The notes beneath the pieces were generated by a model. The model had not been told where the DNA came from and did not search any database. It saw nothing but the letters and a program-made list of their open reading frames with translations. 64,000 bases of DNA, taken from assembly GCA_018829445.1 (NCBI GenBank), contig JAHJTV010000073.1:248001-312000 (forward strand). Reading direction: 5' to 3'. Origin of the DNA: a bacterium. GTDB lineage: Bacteria; SAR324; XYD2-FULL-50-16. The position numbers and the translations under genes are program-made. This document shows, in pieces, positions 1-9,089 of this stretch. Positions within the stretch are counted from its first letter, which is position 1. Each line of letters begins with the position of its first letter.

Positions 1-411
1 ATGAATAATAGTGTATACCAGGTTGTTGTTGGTAAAAATGGTGTACAATCTCCAATCGGTGCAATGATTCCTCCAGCCAATACACCGATTCAGTCCTTTC
101 AGGCTTCACCGGTTTATGCGGTACAACAGGCACCGCCTGTTCAAGCTGCACCCCAGGTATCTTCTGTTCACAACTCTCCGGCAGAAGCAGACCGACCCGG
201 TAAGCCTGTAAAGGCACAGATTCCTGGTAAAATCCTGAGAATTGACGTTAATGTGGGTGATACAGTCGATGAACATCAAAATCTGGTGGTGATGGAAGCC
301 ATGAAGATGGAAACGGAAGTGAAAGCCCCTTTCACCGGAATAATTGCTTCCATTCATGTGGCGGTTGATGATGCGGTACAAACATCTGATACCCTGGTTA
401 CCCTTTCGTAA
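1..411 (+). CDS. Biotin carboxyl carrier protein (biotinyl/lipoyl domain), possibly cut by the window edge
   Basis: A biotin carrier that would shuttle carboxyl groups in a biotin-dependent decarboxylase or carboxylase. The C-terminal ~70 residues form a biotinyl domain with the canonical EAMKMET motif; Lys102 would carry biotin. Residues 25-65 are a Pro/Ala/Gln-rich linker typical of such carriers. The start ATG is base 1 of the window, so the gene could extend further left (for example as the tail of a larger carboxyltransferase subunit); this cannot be decided here. The next gene, 20 bp downstream, is OadG-like, which points to a membrane-linked decarboxylase complex of the oxaloacetate/methylmalonyl-CoA type. 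Family identity is secure; the substrate is inference. Confidence 0.85.
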   Translation: MNNSVYQVVVGKNGVQSPIGAMIPPANTPIQSFQASPVYAVQQAPPVQAAPQVSSVHNSPAEADRPGKPVKAQIPGKILRIDVNVGDTVDEHQNLVVMEAMKMETEVKAPFTGIIASIHVAVDDAVQTSDTLVTLS

Positions 412-431
412 TATTTAAACATCGGACAGCA

Positions 432-797
432 ATGTTTAATGTGGACAACATAATTGCGGGTGATGCCATCAGTATTTCGTTGACAGGAATGGCGATTGTT
501 TTTTGCGGACTGCTTTTAATCAGTTTGTTTATTTGTCTCCTGCCAATAGTTTTGGAAATTGTAAGCCGGGTTTTTGAGATTGGAAAAGAGGAAGTGGTTT
601 TACAAAACCTGGCAGTACAAGAATCGGCAGCTGACCTTCAGGAAGAGAAAGATTTGGCAACTGTTGTCGGATTGGTGATACAGCTGGAAACGGTCAATCG
701 GCAGCTGTCCGCAGAACAGGAAGATATTGATATTGCCAATACAATCGGATTAGTCCTTCAATTGGAACAAGATCGACTGTTTGCCCATCCCAATTAG
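432..797 (+). CDS. OadG-like small membrane subunit of a Na+-pumping decarboxylase
   Basis: A 121-residue protein with one hydrophobic segment near residues 15-42 that starts with the LTGMAIVF pattern typical of oxaloacetate decarboxylase gamma chains (OadG/MmdD), which anchor and assemble the decarboxylase at the inner membrane. The soluble tail is unusual: two similar 11-residue helices, ATVVGLVIQLE (76-86) and ANTIGLVLQLE (102-112), look like a duplicated version of the short C-terminal helix found in the family. It follows the biotin carrier by 20 bp and is probably cotranscribed. The beta subunit is not visible in the window. The family call is fairly safe; ion pumping is inferred from the family. 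Confidence 0.7.
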   Translation: MFNVDNIIAGDAISISLTGMAIVFCGLLLISLFICLLPIVLEIVSRVFEIGKEEVVLQNLAVQESAADLQEEKDLATVVGLVIQLETVNRQLSAEQEDIDIANTIGLVLQLEQDRLFAHPN

Positions 798-947
798 TTT
801 CAGCCAGTCATGATTCCCTACGCTCCTCACCCGAATCGAAAGCGGGGAGGGCATAGTCCCAATCAAAACCTTCATCAAGTTCATATTTTTCTTTCTCTCT
901 TTATTCAGTTTTTTCCAGGCAAGTTGGGTTATAACCTGGAAAAGTCT

Positions 948-1634
948 TTAGATGCTATCAAGCTTAAGTTCACTGACGGATCCCTTCTTTTTTCTTCGAT
1001 ATCTCAGCAATGAAGCATTTTTGATGGGTGGAAAACGTAAGAGCATGCCCAGGGCTATAATCACCGCATAAACTGTCCAAGATCCCCTTTCTAAAAGAGC
1101 AATATGGAAAATAGCCAGAATTCCGGCGGCATAGGCCCATTTGTGCAGGGATTGCCATGCCTTTTTCAACTTCTGTAAGGACCAGCGATTAGAGGTCAAA
1201 GCCAGGGGAATCATAATGGCGAATGAAACCAGTCCTAAAATGAAATTGATCTCATCAAAAACAGCAATCAGGTTACGATCAATAATAAAAAATAGCAGAT
1301 GAAACAGGGAATACACAAATGCGTATAAACCGAACAACTTGCGATAACGCCTCGTCCTCTTTAATCCAAACAGGATCATCAATGGCGTCATAGATAAAGA
1401 CACCGTTAACCACCGGATAGCCCATTCCCCAGTGTTATGAATGGGGAGCCAAAGGGGGGATTTCTTGCTTTCCATTATCCTTCCTGCTTCATCCATTCTT
1501 ACAGGTAATTCCGCAGAGATCAGCGCTCCATTTCCGCTTAGGTCTACACTGATCATTGAAAATACGGCGATCAAAGGCAGCAGGGCTATTATATTCATTA
1601 AAAGCCAAAACCAGTTTTTTTTCAACCATTTCAT
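948..1634 (-). CDS. msrQ: MsrQ/YedZ-like haem-binding membrane protein (ferric-reductase-like fold)
   Basis: A polytopic inner-membrane protein of 228 residues. It shows the landmarks of MsrQ, the haem subunit that passes electrons to the periplasmic methionine-sulfoxide reductase MsrP: a GEWAIRW-like start of the second helix, the arginine-rich RRYRKLFGLY turn, a helix with FHLLFF, the PLALTSNRW loop, and the LHKWAYAAGILAIFH helix with two histidines suited to haem ligation. An upstream in-frame start at 1685 is rejected because the ATG at 1634 is preceded by GGAG with good spacing. The msrP partner is not next door, so the real electron acceptor is uncertain. It converges with the oadG-like gene and lies alone on its strand. 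Confidence 0.7.
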   Translation of the reverse strand: MKWLKKNWFWLLMNIIALLPLIAVFSMISVDLSGNGALISAELPVRMDEAGRIMESKKSPLWLPIHNTGEWAIRWLTVSLSMTPLMILFGLKRTRRYRKLFGLYAFVYSLFHLLFFIIDRNLIAVFDEINFILGLVSFAIMIPLALTSNRWSLQKLKKAWQSLHKWAYAAGILAIFHIALLERGSWTVYAVIIALGMLLRFPPIKNASLLRYRRKKKGSVSELKLDSI

Positions 1635-1959
1635 GCAATGTCTCCATGTTGTTAATGTCAGGTTTATTCTATCCTTATATAGCACAAAATTAATTAAAGC
1701 TTATGTATGTATAATAGGGAGGATATGTGTGGAAAATGTGGAGGAAATGTAAAAAAAATATTAAAATGCACTTTTTAACGAGCAGCAGGAAAAATTTTTA
1801 CTAGTTTTCGATTAGACACTAAGTACATCAACATCGACCATTTTTTTGTTTGCACGCCTTGAATTAACAGGATTAACATGGTCACTTGTTGATACGCGAA
1901 AGATTGATTGATGGCACAGTGCTGCTTTTGCATTCTTGAAAACGATTCAATATAAATAT

Positions 1960-3552
1960 ATGAGCAAACAAAAGACTACGAACAAAGCATCAGGAGCAAG
2001 AATTATTGAGGTAGTAAAGAATCATTGGATTTTACTTTTTATTCTGGCTATTCATATCCTGATTTGGCTTTACTTAAACCAATACCTGACCCCTCACTCA
2101 GATTTTGTGGATCACTGGATGCAATCTCGAGTGTGGTCCCTGAGCTATTATGAACATCCGCCAATGGTGGCAATTTTCATTAAAGCCTTGACTGCCGTGT
2201 TTGGAAGTTCCGAGATGGGGTTGGAGACAAGCGCTTTGACGTTTTCTGTTTTCTTGAATATTTGTGCCTATGCCTTTACTGTTTATCTCTACAATAAAAG
2301 GGCGGGGATATTTACAGTACTGCTGATGGAAGCCAGCCCTTTCTTCCTGGCAAGGGCAGCCTCCATTCAAACCGAACAACCGCTGGTATTCTTCTGGATC
2401 GTTTCTCTTCTGGTGTTTATTCGCTATATCAAGACCGGTAAAAATTATTGGTTAATTGTGTTGGGTATCTTCACAGGCCTGGGGGCTTTGTCCAAATACA
2501 CAATGATCCTGTTTTACGTTAGTATGGCAGTTTATATAACGGTGGAACCGAACAGACGCAAGGAGTGGCTCAACCCCTGGCAGCTACTTGGAGGGCTAAC
2601 ATCACTGGCGATTTTTTCCCCGGTGCTGATCTGGAATAGCCTGAACGATTGGGTTTCTTTTCGATTTCAGCTGGAAAAAGGTAGTGTTGACGAGGGAATT
2701 ATATTCGGTCTGTCATCTGTTCTTTTTCTGATTGGAGTTTTAGGTGCGTTTTCCCTCATAACGATGATCTGGGGATACACAAGGATGTTTCGGCACATCA
2801 AAACCAACGGTTTCAAAAATCCGGATTTGTCACTTGAAAAATCGATCACCAACATTTTGGTGGTTTTTTCGATTGTCCCAATCCTGGTTTTTACCCTGGC
2901 AATGGCGCGAAATGAGTATCATGACCCCCATTGGGCAGTCCTTGCCGTGATCACTTTTTATGTTTGGTTGGGGCATGAGTCCAGCAGACTATGGGAAGCA
3001 GGGAAAAAAAGATTCATCAAGATCATCTATTCCACTGCTTTGATCTTAAATTTTGTGGTGTTTTTCGTTATCTTCAGCTATGCCTTTAAGCCCGATTTTA
3101 ACTTACCCTATTTTCGATCCAATTTGGTGGATCATATTTTTGGTTGGGACAGCACCGTATCAAAAGCAGAAAAACTGCTGAAATCAGAGGGGTATGACAA
3201 TATAGAATACGTTATATCGCCGTTTTATCCGCTGGCAAGTCAATTTGCCCTGCACCTGAGTTCCCAGCCAAGAAGTTACTGCCTGGAACGGACCAAACGG
3301 AACCTGTGGAGCGACCCCAACAAGATGAACAGTAAAAACACCATTGCCGTCTGCACCGATTCCTGTTCTATTCTCCATTCGAGAATCGGAAGAGCGATTG
3401 GGTTGAAGATCGAAAAATTGGGAGTGATCCGATCCGAAGTGACCAGAACGATTCGGACAGTCGAAATCTATAGAATTGTAGGCAGAGATGAAACTTTGCT
3501 GGAGCCGGATTACATTAATTTTGACAAAAGACTCCTGCCGATAAAGAAGTAG
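1960..3552 (+). CDS. GT39/ArnT-like polyprenol-phosphate-sugar glycosyltransferase
   Basis: A large polytopic membrane protein (about 530 residues, 10 or more hydrophobic helices) of the dolichol/undecaprenol-phosphate-sugar glycosyltransferase type. The first extracytoplasmic loop carries acidic residues (HSDFVDHW) followed by YYEHPPM, the signature seen in GT39/PMT and ArnT-like enzymes, where an acidic residue is catalytic. The C-terminal 120 residues form a soluble extracytoplasmic part. An in-frame TTG lies at 1936, but the ATG at 1960 is the conventional start; neither has a strong ribosome site. The convergent DPM-like GT2 gene downstream could supply its lipid-linked sugar donor, which is a plausible functional pairing but not shown by the sequence. 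Confidence 0.8.
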   Translation: MSKQKTTNKASGARIIEVVKNHWILLFILAIHILIWLYLNQYLTPHSDFVDHWMQSRVWSLSYYEHPPMVAIFIKALTAVFGSSEMGLETSALTFSVFLNICAYAFTVYLYNKRAGIFTVLLMEASPFFLARAASIQTEQPLVFFWIVSLLVFIRYIKTGKNYWLIVLGIFTGLGALSKYTMILFYVSMAVYITVEPNRRKEWLNPWQLLGGLTSLAIFSPVLIWNSLNDWVSFRFQLEKGSVDEGIIFGLSSVLFLIGVLGAFSLITMIWGYTRMFRHIKTNGFKNPDLSLEKSITNILVVFSIVPILVFTLAMARNEYHDPHWAVLAVITFYVWLGHESSRLWEAGKKRFIKIIYSTALILNFVVFFVIFSYAFKPDFNLPYFRSNLVDHIFGWDSTVSKAEKLLKSEGYDNIEYVISPFYPLASQFALHLSSQPRSYCLERTKRNLWSDPNKMNSKNTIAVCTDSCSILHSRIGRAIGLKIEKLGVIRSEVTRTIRTVEIYRIVGRDETLLEPDYINFDKRLLPIKK

Positions 3553-3633
3553 GGCAGAACTAAGTTGTCGGATAATGAGATTCCCCCCCCCCTAATATAT
3601 AAATAAACACGCCTTACCAAAAGCAAGGATTAT

Positions 3634-3696
3634 GGTAGGGCGACTTTAGATGGCCGCTTTAGGATAGTACAGGCGACCATGCAAAGTCGCCCCACC
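3634..3696. repeat. Long inverted repeat between convergent genes
   Basis: Arms GGTAGGGCGACTTT (3634-3647) and AAAGTCGCCCCACC (3683-3696) pair at 13 of 14 positions around a ~35-nt loop. The left arm can alternatively pair with CGCCTTACC at 3610-3618. It sits between the convergent GT39-like and GT2 genes and could act as a bidirectional terminator, though no clear T-run follows. Bases 3622-3642 recur in inverted orientation at 35917-35937 with two mismatches, so this is a dispersed repeat rather than only a local hairpin. Confidence 0.65.
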
Positions 3697-3710
3697 GTTA
3701 AGAAAACAAG

Positions 3711-4646
3711 TTAAAGCTTTGAAGTATAATAATGTTTTCTTAATATTTGGATAATCTCTCTCACCCTGAAATTTATCGAATCCAATATCAGACCGATGGC
3801 AAAAAATATAATAGAAACAAGCACCAAGCCGGTTGCAAGGATGGCTGTGGGGAAATGGGTCACCAGACCGGTTTTTATAAATTCTATAACAGGTATTAAT
3901 CCCAGCCCAATTCCAGCCATCAGAAAAAAAAGCCCCAGACTGCCAAAAAACAACAACGGGCGATATGCCTTGGCAATGTTTGCTATTGTCAAAAGCACCC
4001 TTATTCCATCAGTCACCGTATTAAGCTTGGACGATGAACCCTCCGGTCGTTGCCTTAATTCAACCTCCACTTCCAGTATTTTGTATTGATAGAAAAGCGA
4101 CTGGATGGTCAATTGGGTTTCCACCTCAAATCCTTTGGAGTCCAATGGAATGTTCTTAACAAAATCCCGGTTGAAAACCCTGAATCCGGACATAATGTCT
4201 TTTAATCTATTATCAAATGTCCAATTGACCAGGCTGGCCACCAAAAAATTTCCAAACAGGTTAAGCGGTTTGAAAGCTTTCGATTTAAAATTGCTCAGCC
4301 GTGTTCCAACAACCATATCAGCTTCATTGTTCATCACGGGTTTTAAAAGATCATGAACCGATTCCGCCGGATAGGTATCGTCGCCATCGACCATAATATA
4401 ATAATCTGCTTCAACCTTTTGAAACATCGATACAATCACAAACCCCTTACCCTGTTTTGGCTCCTTAATGACAATAGCTCCCTTCTCTCTGGCTATGGCT
4501 GCTGTGCGATCGGTGGAGTTGTTGTCAAAAACATAAATGTCCGCCATCGGCAGCTCCCTTTTGAAATCATCAATAACCGTTCCTATCGTGATCTCTTCGT
4601 TAAAACAGGGAATTAAAACAGCGAATTTTGTATCTTGTGGGTACAT
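3711..4646 (-). CDS. GT2 family glycosyltransferase, dolichyl-phosphate mannose synthase-like
   Basis: A 311-residue cytoplasmic-facing glycosyltransferase that would transfer a sugar from a nucleotide donor to polyprenyl phosphate. The N-terminal GT-A domain has the LIPCFNEE start, a VFDNNSTD stretch and the DGDDTYP metal-binding DxD region near residues 88-94. The C-terminal ~80 residues contain two long hydrophobic helices, as in membrane-anchored DPM/GtrB-type enzymes. It converges on the GT39-like gene at 1960-3552, which would use such a lipid-linked sugar. No good ribosome site is visible before the ATG. The family is certain; the sugar is unknown. Confidence 0.88.
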   Translation of the reverse strand: MYPQDTKFAVLIPCFNEEITIGTVIDDFKRELPMADIYVFDNNSTDRTAAIAREKGAIVIKEPKQGKGFVIVSMFQKVEADYYIMVDGDDTYPAESVHDLLKPVMNNEADMVVGTRLSNFKSKAFKPLNLFGNFLVASLVNWTFDNRLKDIMSGFRVFNRDFVKNIPLDSKGFEVETQLTIQSLFYQYKILEVEVELRQRPEGSSSKLNTVTDGIRVLLTIANIAKAYRPLLFFGSLGLFFLMAGIGLGLIPVIEFIKTGLVTHFPTAILATGLVLVSIIFFAIGLILDSINFRVREIIQILRKHYYTSKL

Positions 4647-5109
4647 GGGAGGTAATCAATATGGTTTAAAAACTTGAAAGTTTGAGAGCTCGAATATGAA
4701 AAGTATAAAGAACGAGGCTGTTTAGTAAATAGAAATTATCACAAAGGGACATTCATAGGAGCGTTTGGTTAAGGGGCAAAATATCAACGGTAATCTTTTA
4801 GGAAGGGTAAAAGTCCATCTTCTTTTCTTAAGAAAGCCGTTCTTTCCTCGATTCTGCAACGATTCATCGACCTGTATATTTCATACTTCCTATTCATTGT
4901 TGTTTCCGTGTCGGGCAATTCTTTTGTGATTGATGTCATCGTGGGAGATATATGAAATGACTATAATGTATCATTGTTCGATGAATATTCGCTTCTGCCG
5001 ATTATTACTGAGAAGATGATGCAGAAGACAATGGTTGTTTGGAGATTGGGTATCGACAGCCCATCCTCAAAAATAATGAAACATTACTGACACTATTATT
5101 AAAAAAGAT
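4647..5109. other. Intergenic region, 463 bp, no gene recognised
   Basis: This stretch separates divergently transcribed GT2 and thioesterase genes and so must hold both promoters. It contains a 12-bp perfect palindrome TTTCTTAAGAAA (4824-4835) and a TATAAT at 4962-4967 in the direction of the thioesterase, but without a convincing -35 box. No open frame with recognisable protein features was found. Confidence 0.4.
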
Positions 5110-5556
5110 ATGCCAAGACTACAATTAAAGGAACAACCCCTGTATGAGTTTTCCCATCAACTCCAAATTCGTGTTTACGACACCGGGGGATTTCATGTGA
5201 ATTATGATAAAATGGGCTCTATCATTAGAGAAGGAGCGGTTCAATGCTTCAGAACCCTTGAATTGAATGAACTCAATATGGGAGATAATAAAACCGGTCT
5301 TATCACCAGTGAGATTGCCATAACATTCAAAAAGGAACTGATGATCGGCGATATCGTCACGATTCAAAACCATATCGGGGAGATCGATGATAACAGCTTC
5401 AGACTTTTTACCAGCATTATGAGAGATGGCTCAGTCGTAGTTTTGGCCGAAACACGATTTGTGGCTTTCAGCAATGCAAACCAAATCAAAACAATCCTTC
5501 CTTCTGAATTCATGGAGAGGCTGGATCAGTACAGAAGTCGGGCCAAAGCCTCCTAA
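5110..5556 (+). CDS. Hotdog-fold acyl-CoA thioesterase (4-hydroxybenzoyl-CoA thioesterase/YbgC-like)
   Basis: A 148-residue single hotdog domain. The order of elements fits acyl-CoA thioesterases: an early strand RVYDTGGFHVNYDKMG replacing the usual DxDxxGHVN..Y signature, a helix REGAVQCFR, then strands ITFKKELMIGDIVTIQ and VVVLAETRFVAFS. The usual catalytic Asp region is present as YDTGG. It probably hydrolyses small or aromatic acyl-CoA esters in the cytoplasm. The gene stands alone between divergent and convergent neighbours, so context adds nothing. No clear ribosome site precedes the ATG. Family call is good; substrate unknown. Confidence 0.72.
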   Translation: MPRLQLKEQPLYEFSHQLQIRVYDTGGFHVNYDKMGSIIREGAVQCFRTLELNELNMGDNKTGLITSEIAITFKKELMIGDIVTIQNHIGEIDDNSFRLFTSIMRDGSVVVLAETRFVAFSNANQIKTILPSEFMERLDQYRSRAKAS

Positions 5557-5620
5557 TTCTTTCAAAAACCAGGCAGATCACCTCTTTCATTAGTTGTTAT
5601 CGTTATTAATCGACAGACTC

Positions 5621-8600
5621 TTATTCAGCTTCAAATCCGATTGATTTGGTGTCCAGATAGGAGAGCCAGGACAGTCGGCAAGAGGTTTGGTTAGCGTCCA
5701 TTTCAGCGTTTAACCGACCTCTGACCTTTGGTTGCAGGTTAATCAATGTTTTTTGAATAATACGATTTGCTTTGACGCAGAGTTCAAATCGTTGACCGGT
5801 GACAACTTCATCCGGAACTTCTACAACAATCTCGCTTTTTGTGATTTTCGGAAAGAGAATTGCGGCATTGGTATTGTTCAATCGAGGCAAATTGGGAACT
5901 GCCAGCAGGGGTTGTCCGTCAGAGGGTGGGAAAATTTCAGGCTGTGGGTTTCGAGCATACAGGTTGTATCGCTTTTCCAGTTTACGGTTGAGGGCTTGAA
6001 TGTCCTCCTCTTCTTTCATTGCCATATTCAAGCTCTCCACGGCTATTTGTGCAAAGGCATAATGTGGATGATCCGGTGTCGTTAGATAAGGGAGTATTAC
6101 GTAGGCGAAGGTCCTGGGAATCCAAAATTGTTCAAACCGTTTCGGGAGATATCCGGAAAAGGGTAGGTTCCATTCATGATCCGGAACCCCATGTTGGTCT
6201 ACCACCAATTCTGGTAGCCAGGTTTGCCACATTCTGGTTTTTGCTAGAGCCTCTGGGAATGATGGATTTTTTTTAAAATAGTCACCTGAAAATTCAGCAC
6301 CCACAGCATTGAACCGCGCAGCGTGGAGCATATAATCAGGGCAATCCGGCAATAGATTTTCCAGCATTGCCGTTCCATCCATATTCTCCATGGGAATTAA
6401 CAGGATATTAAAATTCTTTCGCCATTGTTTTCCCATCTCAGTTGTGATCAAGTCATCTGCCAGATTTAGCGTTGCTGTTGTGGCGGATACCTCGTTTGCA
6501 TGGTGTCGACTATTAAATAGGATGGTTGGTTTTACCATTCTCAATCGGGCGGTTGAATAGGGCTTATCCGACTCGATGGCAGTCCCTTCCATTACCCTGA
6601 TGGGTCTCCCCTGCCAGCTATTGGCGATAACATACGACCTTAAACCGGGTTGCTGGTTCAAATAAGTTAATTTTTTGGTTGTCTCTAATATTGTCAATGG
6701 CTGATCAACGGGCAGAGACGGTTTGAGAGACTCCTGTTCACACCTTGGGTTACTGTTATCCGGTTCTGGAATTGTGAGATGAAACCTACTGTTTTTAAAC
6801 TGTAAATCCAAACCCCATGATTGCGCAATCTTGGGCAATATCTGGGCAGTTGCTTTTTCGGTTTCTTTGTTTCCCGCTTTGAACTGAATCTTCCAGCATT
6901 CCTTCTCCAGGGCAACAGCCTCAATGGCAATCGAGTCCGTGTCGGTTTTGGGAGTAGAAGTCGGGAAATTCAGCCAGGAAAGAGGAGTTGCCTTTAAGGT
7001 AGCGGTCGGTTGACTGGTTTTTTCTTTAAATGAGACTTTGGGAAAGATCTGGCCCAGTTGTATGCTTGAAGGAAGATTGTGACGCGCTGTGAAATCAACA
7101 CAAAAATCCAATAAAACAAAATAGATGTCTTCCTGAAGAGCTTCCATCGATGAAATCCTTTCACTGTCAATATTCAGACTCATCTCTGTTTCTTCAACGT
7201 TAACTTCAATTTCCAGAATTTCCCAGAATGCAGTCTGACCTCCGGTGTTTTCGTTCTTCAATCGTGTTTTCATGGTTGATTCCAGGACCGGAATCCATTC
7301 TGTTTGTAAAATATTCCAGAACAGCTCACGATCTGTCGGAATTCTATCATCAACGAGCTCAACCAATGGGGTTTTAAGAGACACATAACCAGTACAAGGA
7401 TGAACCCATTGCCGCGTTTCGGTTCCCGGCAGGTATGGGAGACGGTAAATATGAGGATCCAATGTGGCAGTATATACTATTTCCTGATTTGCGTTCAATC
7501 CTTTAATATTGTAGGTAGAGTCGATGGGGTTGTCCCATTCAACCTGAATCTTTTGTTCATCGATATTCAACCGTTCCTTGAGAATATCGACTCCTGGATA
7601 AAGCTCCTGTAACCAGCGGCTGCCGGATTCTAGTGTCCCATTATCTACAGGAAACGGTCGACAGGAGACCAGGATCTTATCCAACCCTTGTATCTGTTCC
7701 AGGGAAGGCAATACGGTTTCCAACAACCAACTCAATCCGGGTTTGTAGGCGTTATAGATTTCAAAATCTGGAAGATAGCCTTTTATTTTCAATAGATCCG
7801 TTATCTTTTCTTTTAGGATTTGACGGGTCTTAAGCGGTTTACTGATGAAGATCTCTCCGGATATTGGGCCACTTCCTTCAGGAATACTCTCAATTCGTTT
7901 TAGCAATACTTCTGATTCAGACTCCCAGGTTTCGTTCCTGATGATGGTATCATGCTCTTCCCGAACTAATTGCACGTCCAATTCCAGGCAGTTGACGGCT
8001 TTCTGGATCATTTGATAGTGGTTACTCTGTACTGCAGGCAAAACATGATTGCAGGTTAGTACCTGATCAGCCAGGAGATGAGCCCAATGCCCCCAAAACC
8101 CGCTCCCTTCCATGATTTCCATACTCCGGTTAAGGGCGTCTCTTAGTGTTTCGGCGGCTTCACATTCCCGACCGGGGCGATACAAGGTAATTGAAGTCCA
8201 CCGCTCCAAGAACCGGACTAAATCCTTTGAATCACCGCAAAGTTTAACTTTAATCTGTTCCGTATCATCCAATGATTCAACCTGAACATGGCCCGGTTTG
8301 TTCGGAATCTCCAATATTGAAAAACAAATAGCTGTTTCCCCATGAGCATTGCCTGAATAAACGAGAGGTAATGTTGTCTCTGTTGCATCCAATAAAAAAT
8401 GGTTGAGGATATTTGCCAGGATCAATCCAAGTTCAGGTGAGATCTCATCACCTTCCAGTAAAAAAGAGCCATTAAACCGCACCCCGCGGGGATCATCAGC
8501 AGATGATCCGTAAAGGATTGGTGACCGATTCAAATGAAACAGATCAAAATAGGCACTTTCCCTTGAATTATCTGACTTTGGCGGTAGTGTCTCCAGTAGA

Positions 8601-9028
8601 CTGTTTTTTGTTTGATTACATCCCGTGGCAAGCTGTGAGATTTGTTCTGCAATCTTTGTCTCCTCGGAACCACCAATATAGACGACTGTTTCTGATAATT
8701 TCCAGAGAAAACCGGGTTCAATCGAACTACTATATCCAGGTGGATTCTTTCCTGTAGGCAGGACAATGATTTGATTCAGTTTGGTGTTCGTCACATCTGA
8801 AATCGCTACAAAATCTGTTTCCAAGGTAACGAACTCAAATCCAATCCGTGCCGTCAGATTCAAAAGCGAAGCCCATATCTGGGGATCAGTAACCTGTGGA
8901 TGAACCTGAATTCTCAAATTCAGATCGTCAAAAAAACCATCACCATCGCGATCTTTAAAAGCCGGATTGGATGTGAATAGGGAGCTAATGGAAAAAGGAG
9001 GTTGCGGTTGATGTTGTGGTGTCCTCAT
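5621..9028 (-). CDS. Very large M14-type zinc carboxypeptidase-like protein
   Basis: At 1,135 residues this is far longer than ordinary M14 carboxypeptidases (300-450). The peptidase region lies in the C-terminal third: residues about 780-1000 hold RHHANE (zinc ligands His843 and Glu846) and DQHGVPD (His946 as third ligand). The N-terminal ~750 residues match nothing I recognise, apart from an EF-hand-like DRDGDGFFDDL loop at 26-36 that resembles a calcium site. No signal peptide is evident, so it may act in the cytoplasm on imported peptides. It is the last gene after the GntR regulator and the Dpp/Opp transporter, and opposite the 5-oxoprolinase genes, which suggests it trims peptides taken up by that transporter. 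The peptidase fold is well supported; the substrate and the role of the long N-terminus are unknown. Confidence 0.75.
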   Translation of the reverse strand: MRTPQHQPQPPFSISSLFTSNPAFKDRDGDGFFDDLNLRIQVHPQVTDPQIWASLLNLTARIGFEFVTLETDFVAISDVTNTKLNQIIVLPTGKNPPGYSSSIEPGFLWKLSETVVYIGGSEETKIAEQISQLATGCNQTKNSLLETLPPKSDNSRESAYFDLFHLNRSPILYGSSADDPRGVRFNGSFLLEGDEISPELGLILANILNHFLLDATETTLPLVYSGNAHGETAICFSILEIPNKPGHVQVESLDDTEQIKVKLCGDSKDLVRFLERWTSITLYRPGRECEAAETLRDALNRSMEIMEGSGFWGHWAHLLADQVLTCNHVLPAVQSNHYQMIQKAVNCLELDVQLVREEHDTIIRNETWESESEVLLKRIESIPEGSGPISGEIFISKPLKTRQILKEKITDLLKIKGYLPDFEIYNAYKPGLSWLLETVLPSLEQIQGLDKILVSCRPFPVDNGTLESGSRWLQELYPGVDILKERLNIDEQKIQVEWDNPIDSTYNIKGLNANQEIVYTATLDPHIYRLPYLPGTETRQWVHPCTGYVSLKTPLVELVDDRIPTDRELFWNILQTEWIPVLESTMKTRLKNENTGGQTAFWEILEIEVNVEETEMSLNIDSERISSMEALQEDIYFVLLDFCVDFTARHNLPSSIQLGQIFPKVSFKEKTSQPTATLKATPLSWLNFPTSTPKTDTDSIAIEAVALEKECWKIQFKAGNKETEKATAQILPKIAQSWGLDLQFKNSRFHLTIPEPDNSNPRCEQESLKPSLPVDQPLTILETTKKLTYLNQQPGLRSYVIANSWQGRPIRVMEGTAIESDKPYSTARLRMVKPTILFNSRHHANEVSATTATLNLADDLITTEMGKQWRKNFNILLIPMENMDGTAMLENLLPDCPDYMLHAARFNAVGAEFSGDYFKKNPSFPEALAKTRMWQTWLPELVVDQHGVPDHEWNLPFSGYLPKRFEQFWIPRTFAYVILPYLTTPDHPHYAFAQIAVESLNMAMKEEEDIQALNRKLEKRYNLYARNPQPEIFPPSDGQPLLAVPNLPRLNNTNAAILFPKITKSEIVVEVPDEVVTGQRFELCVKANRIIQKTLINLQPKVRGRLNAEMDANQTSCRLSWLSYLDTKSIGFEAE

Positions 9029-9089
9029 GGCTATGGAGATCCTATGGAAAGATACGATTTGTTTTTTAATGCAGTAAAATTGAAGTGGC

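Noticed and set aside
810-1013. Open frame of 67 codons after the oadG-like gene
   Set aside because: It overlaps the 3' end of the msrQ-like gene on the other strand, has no ribosome site and shows no protein-like features.
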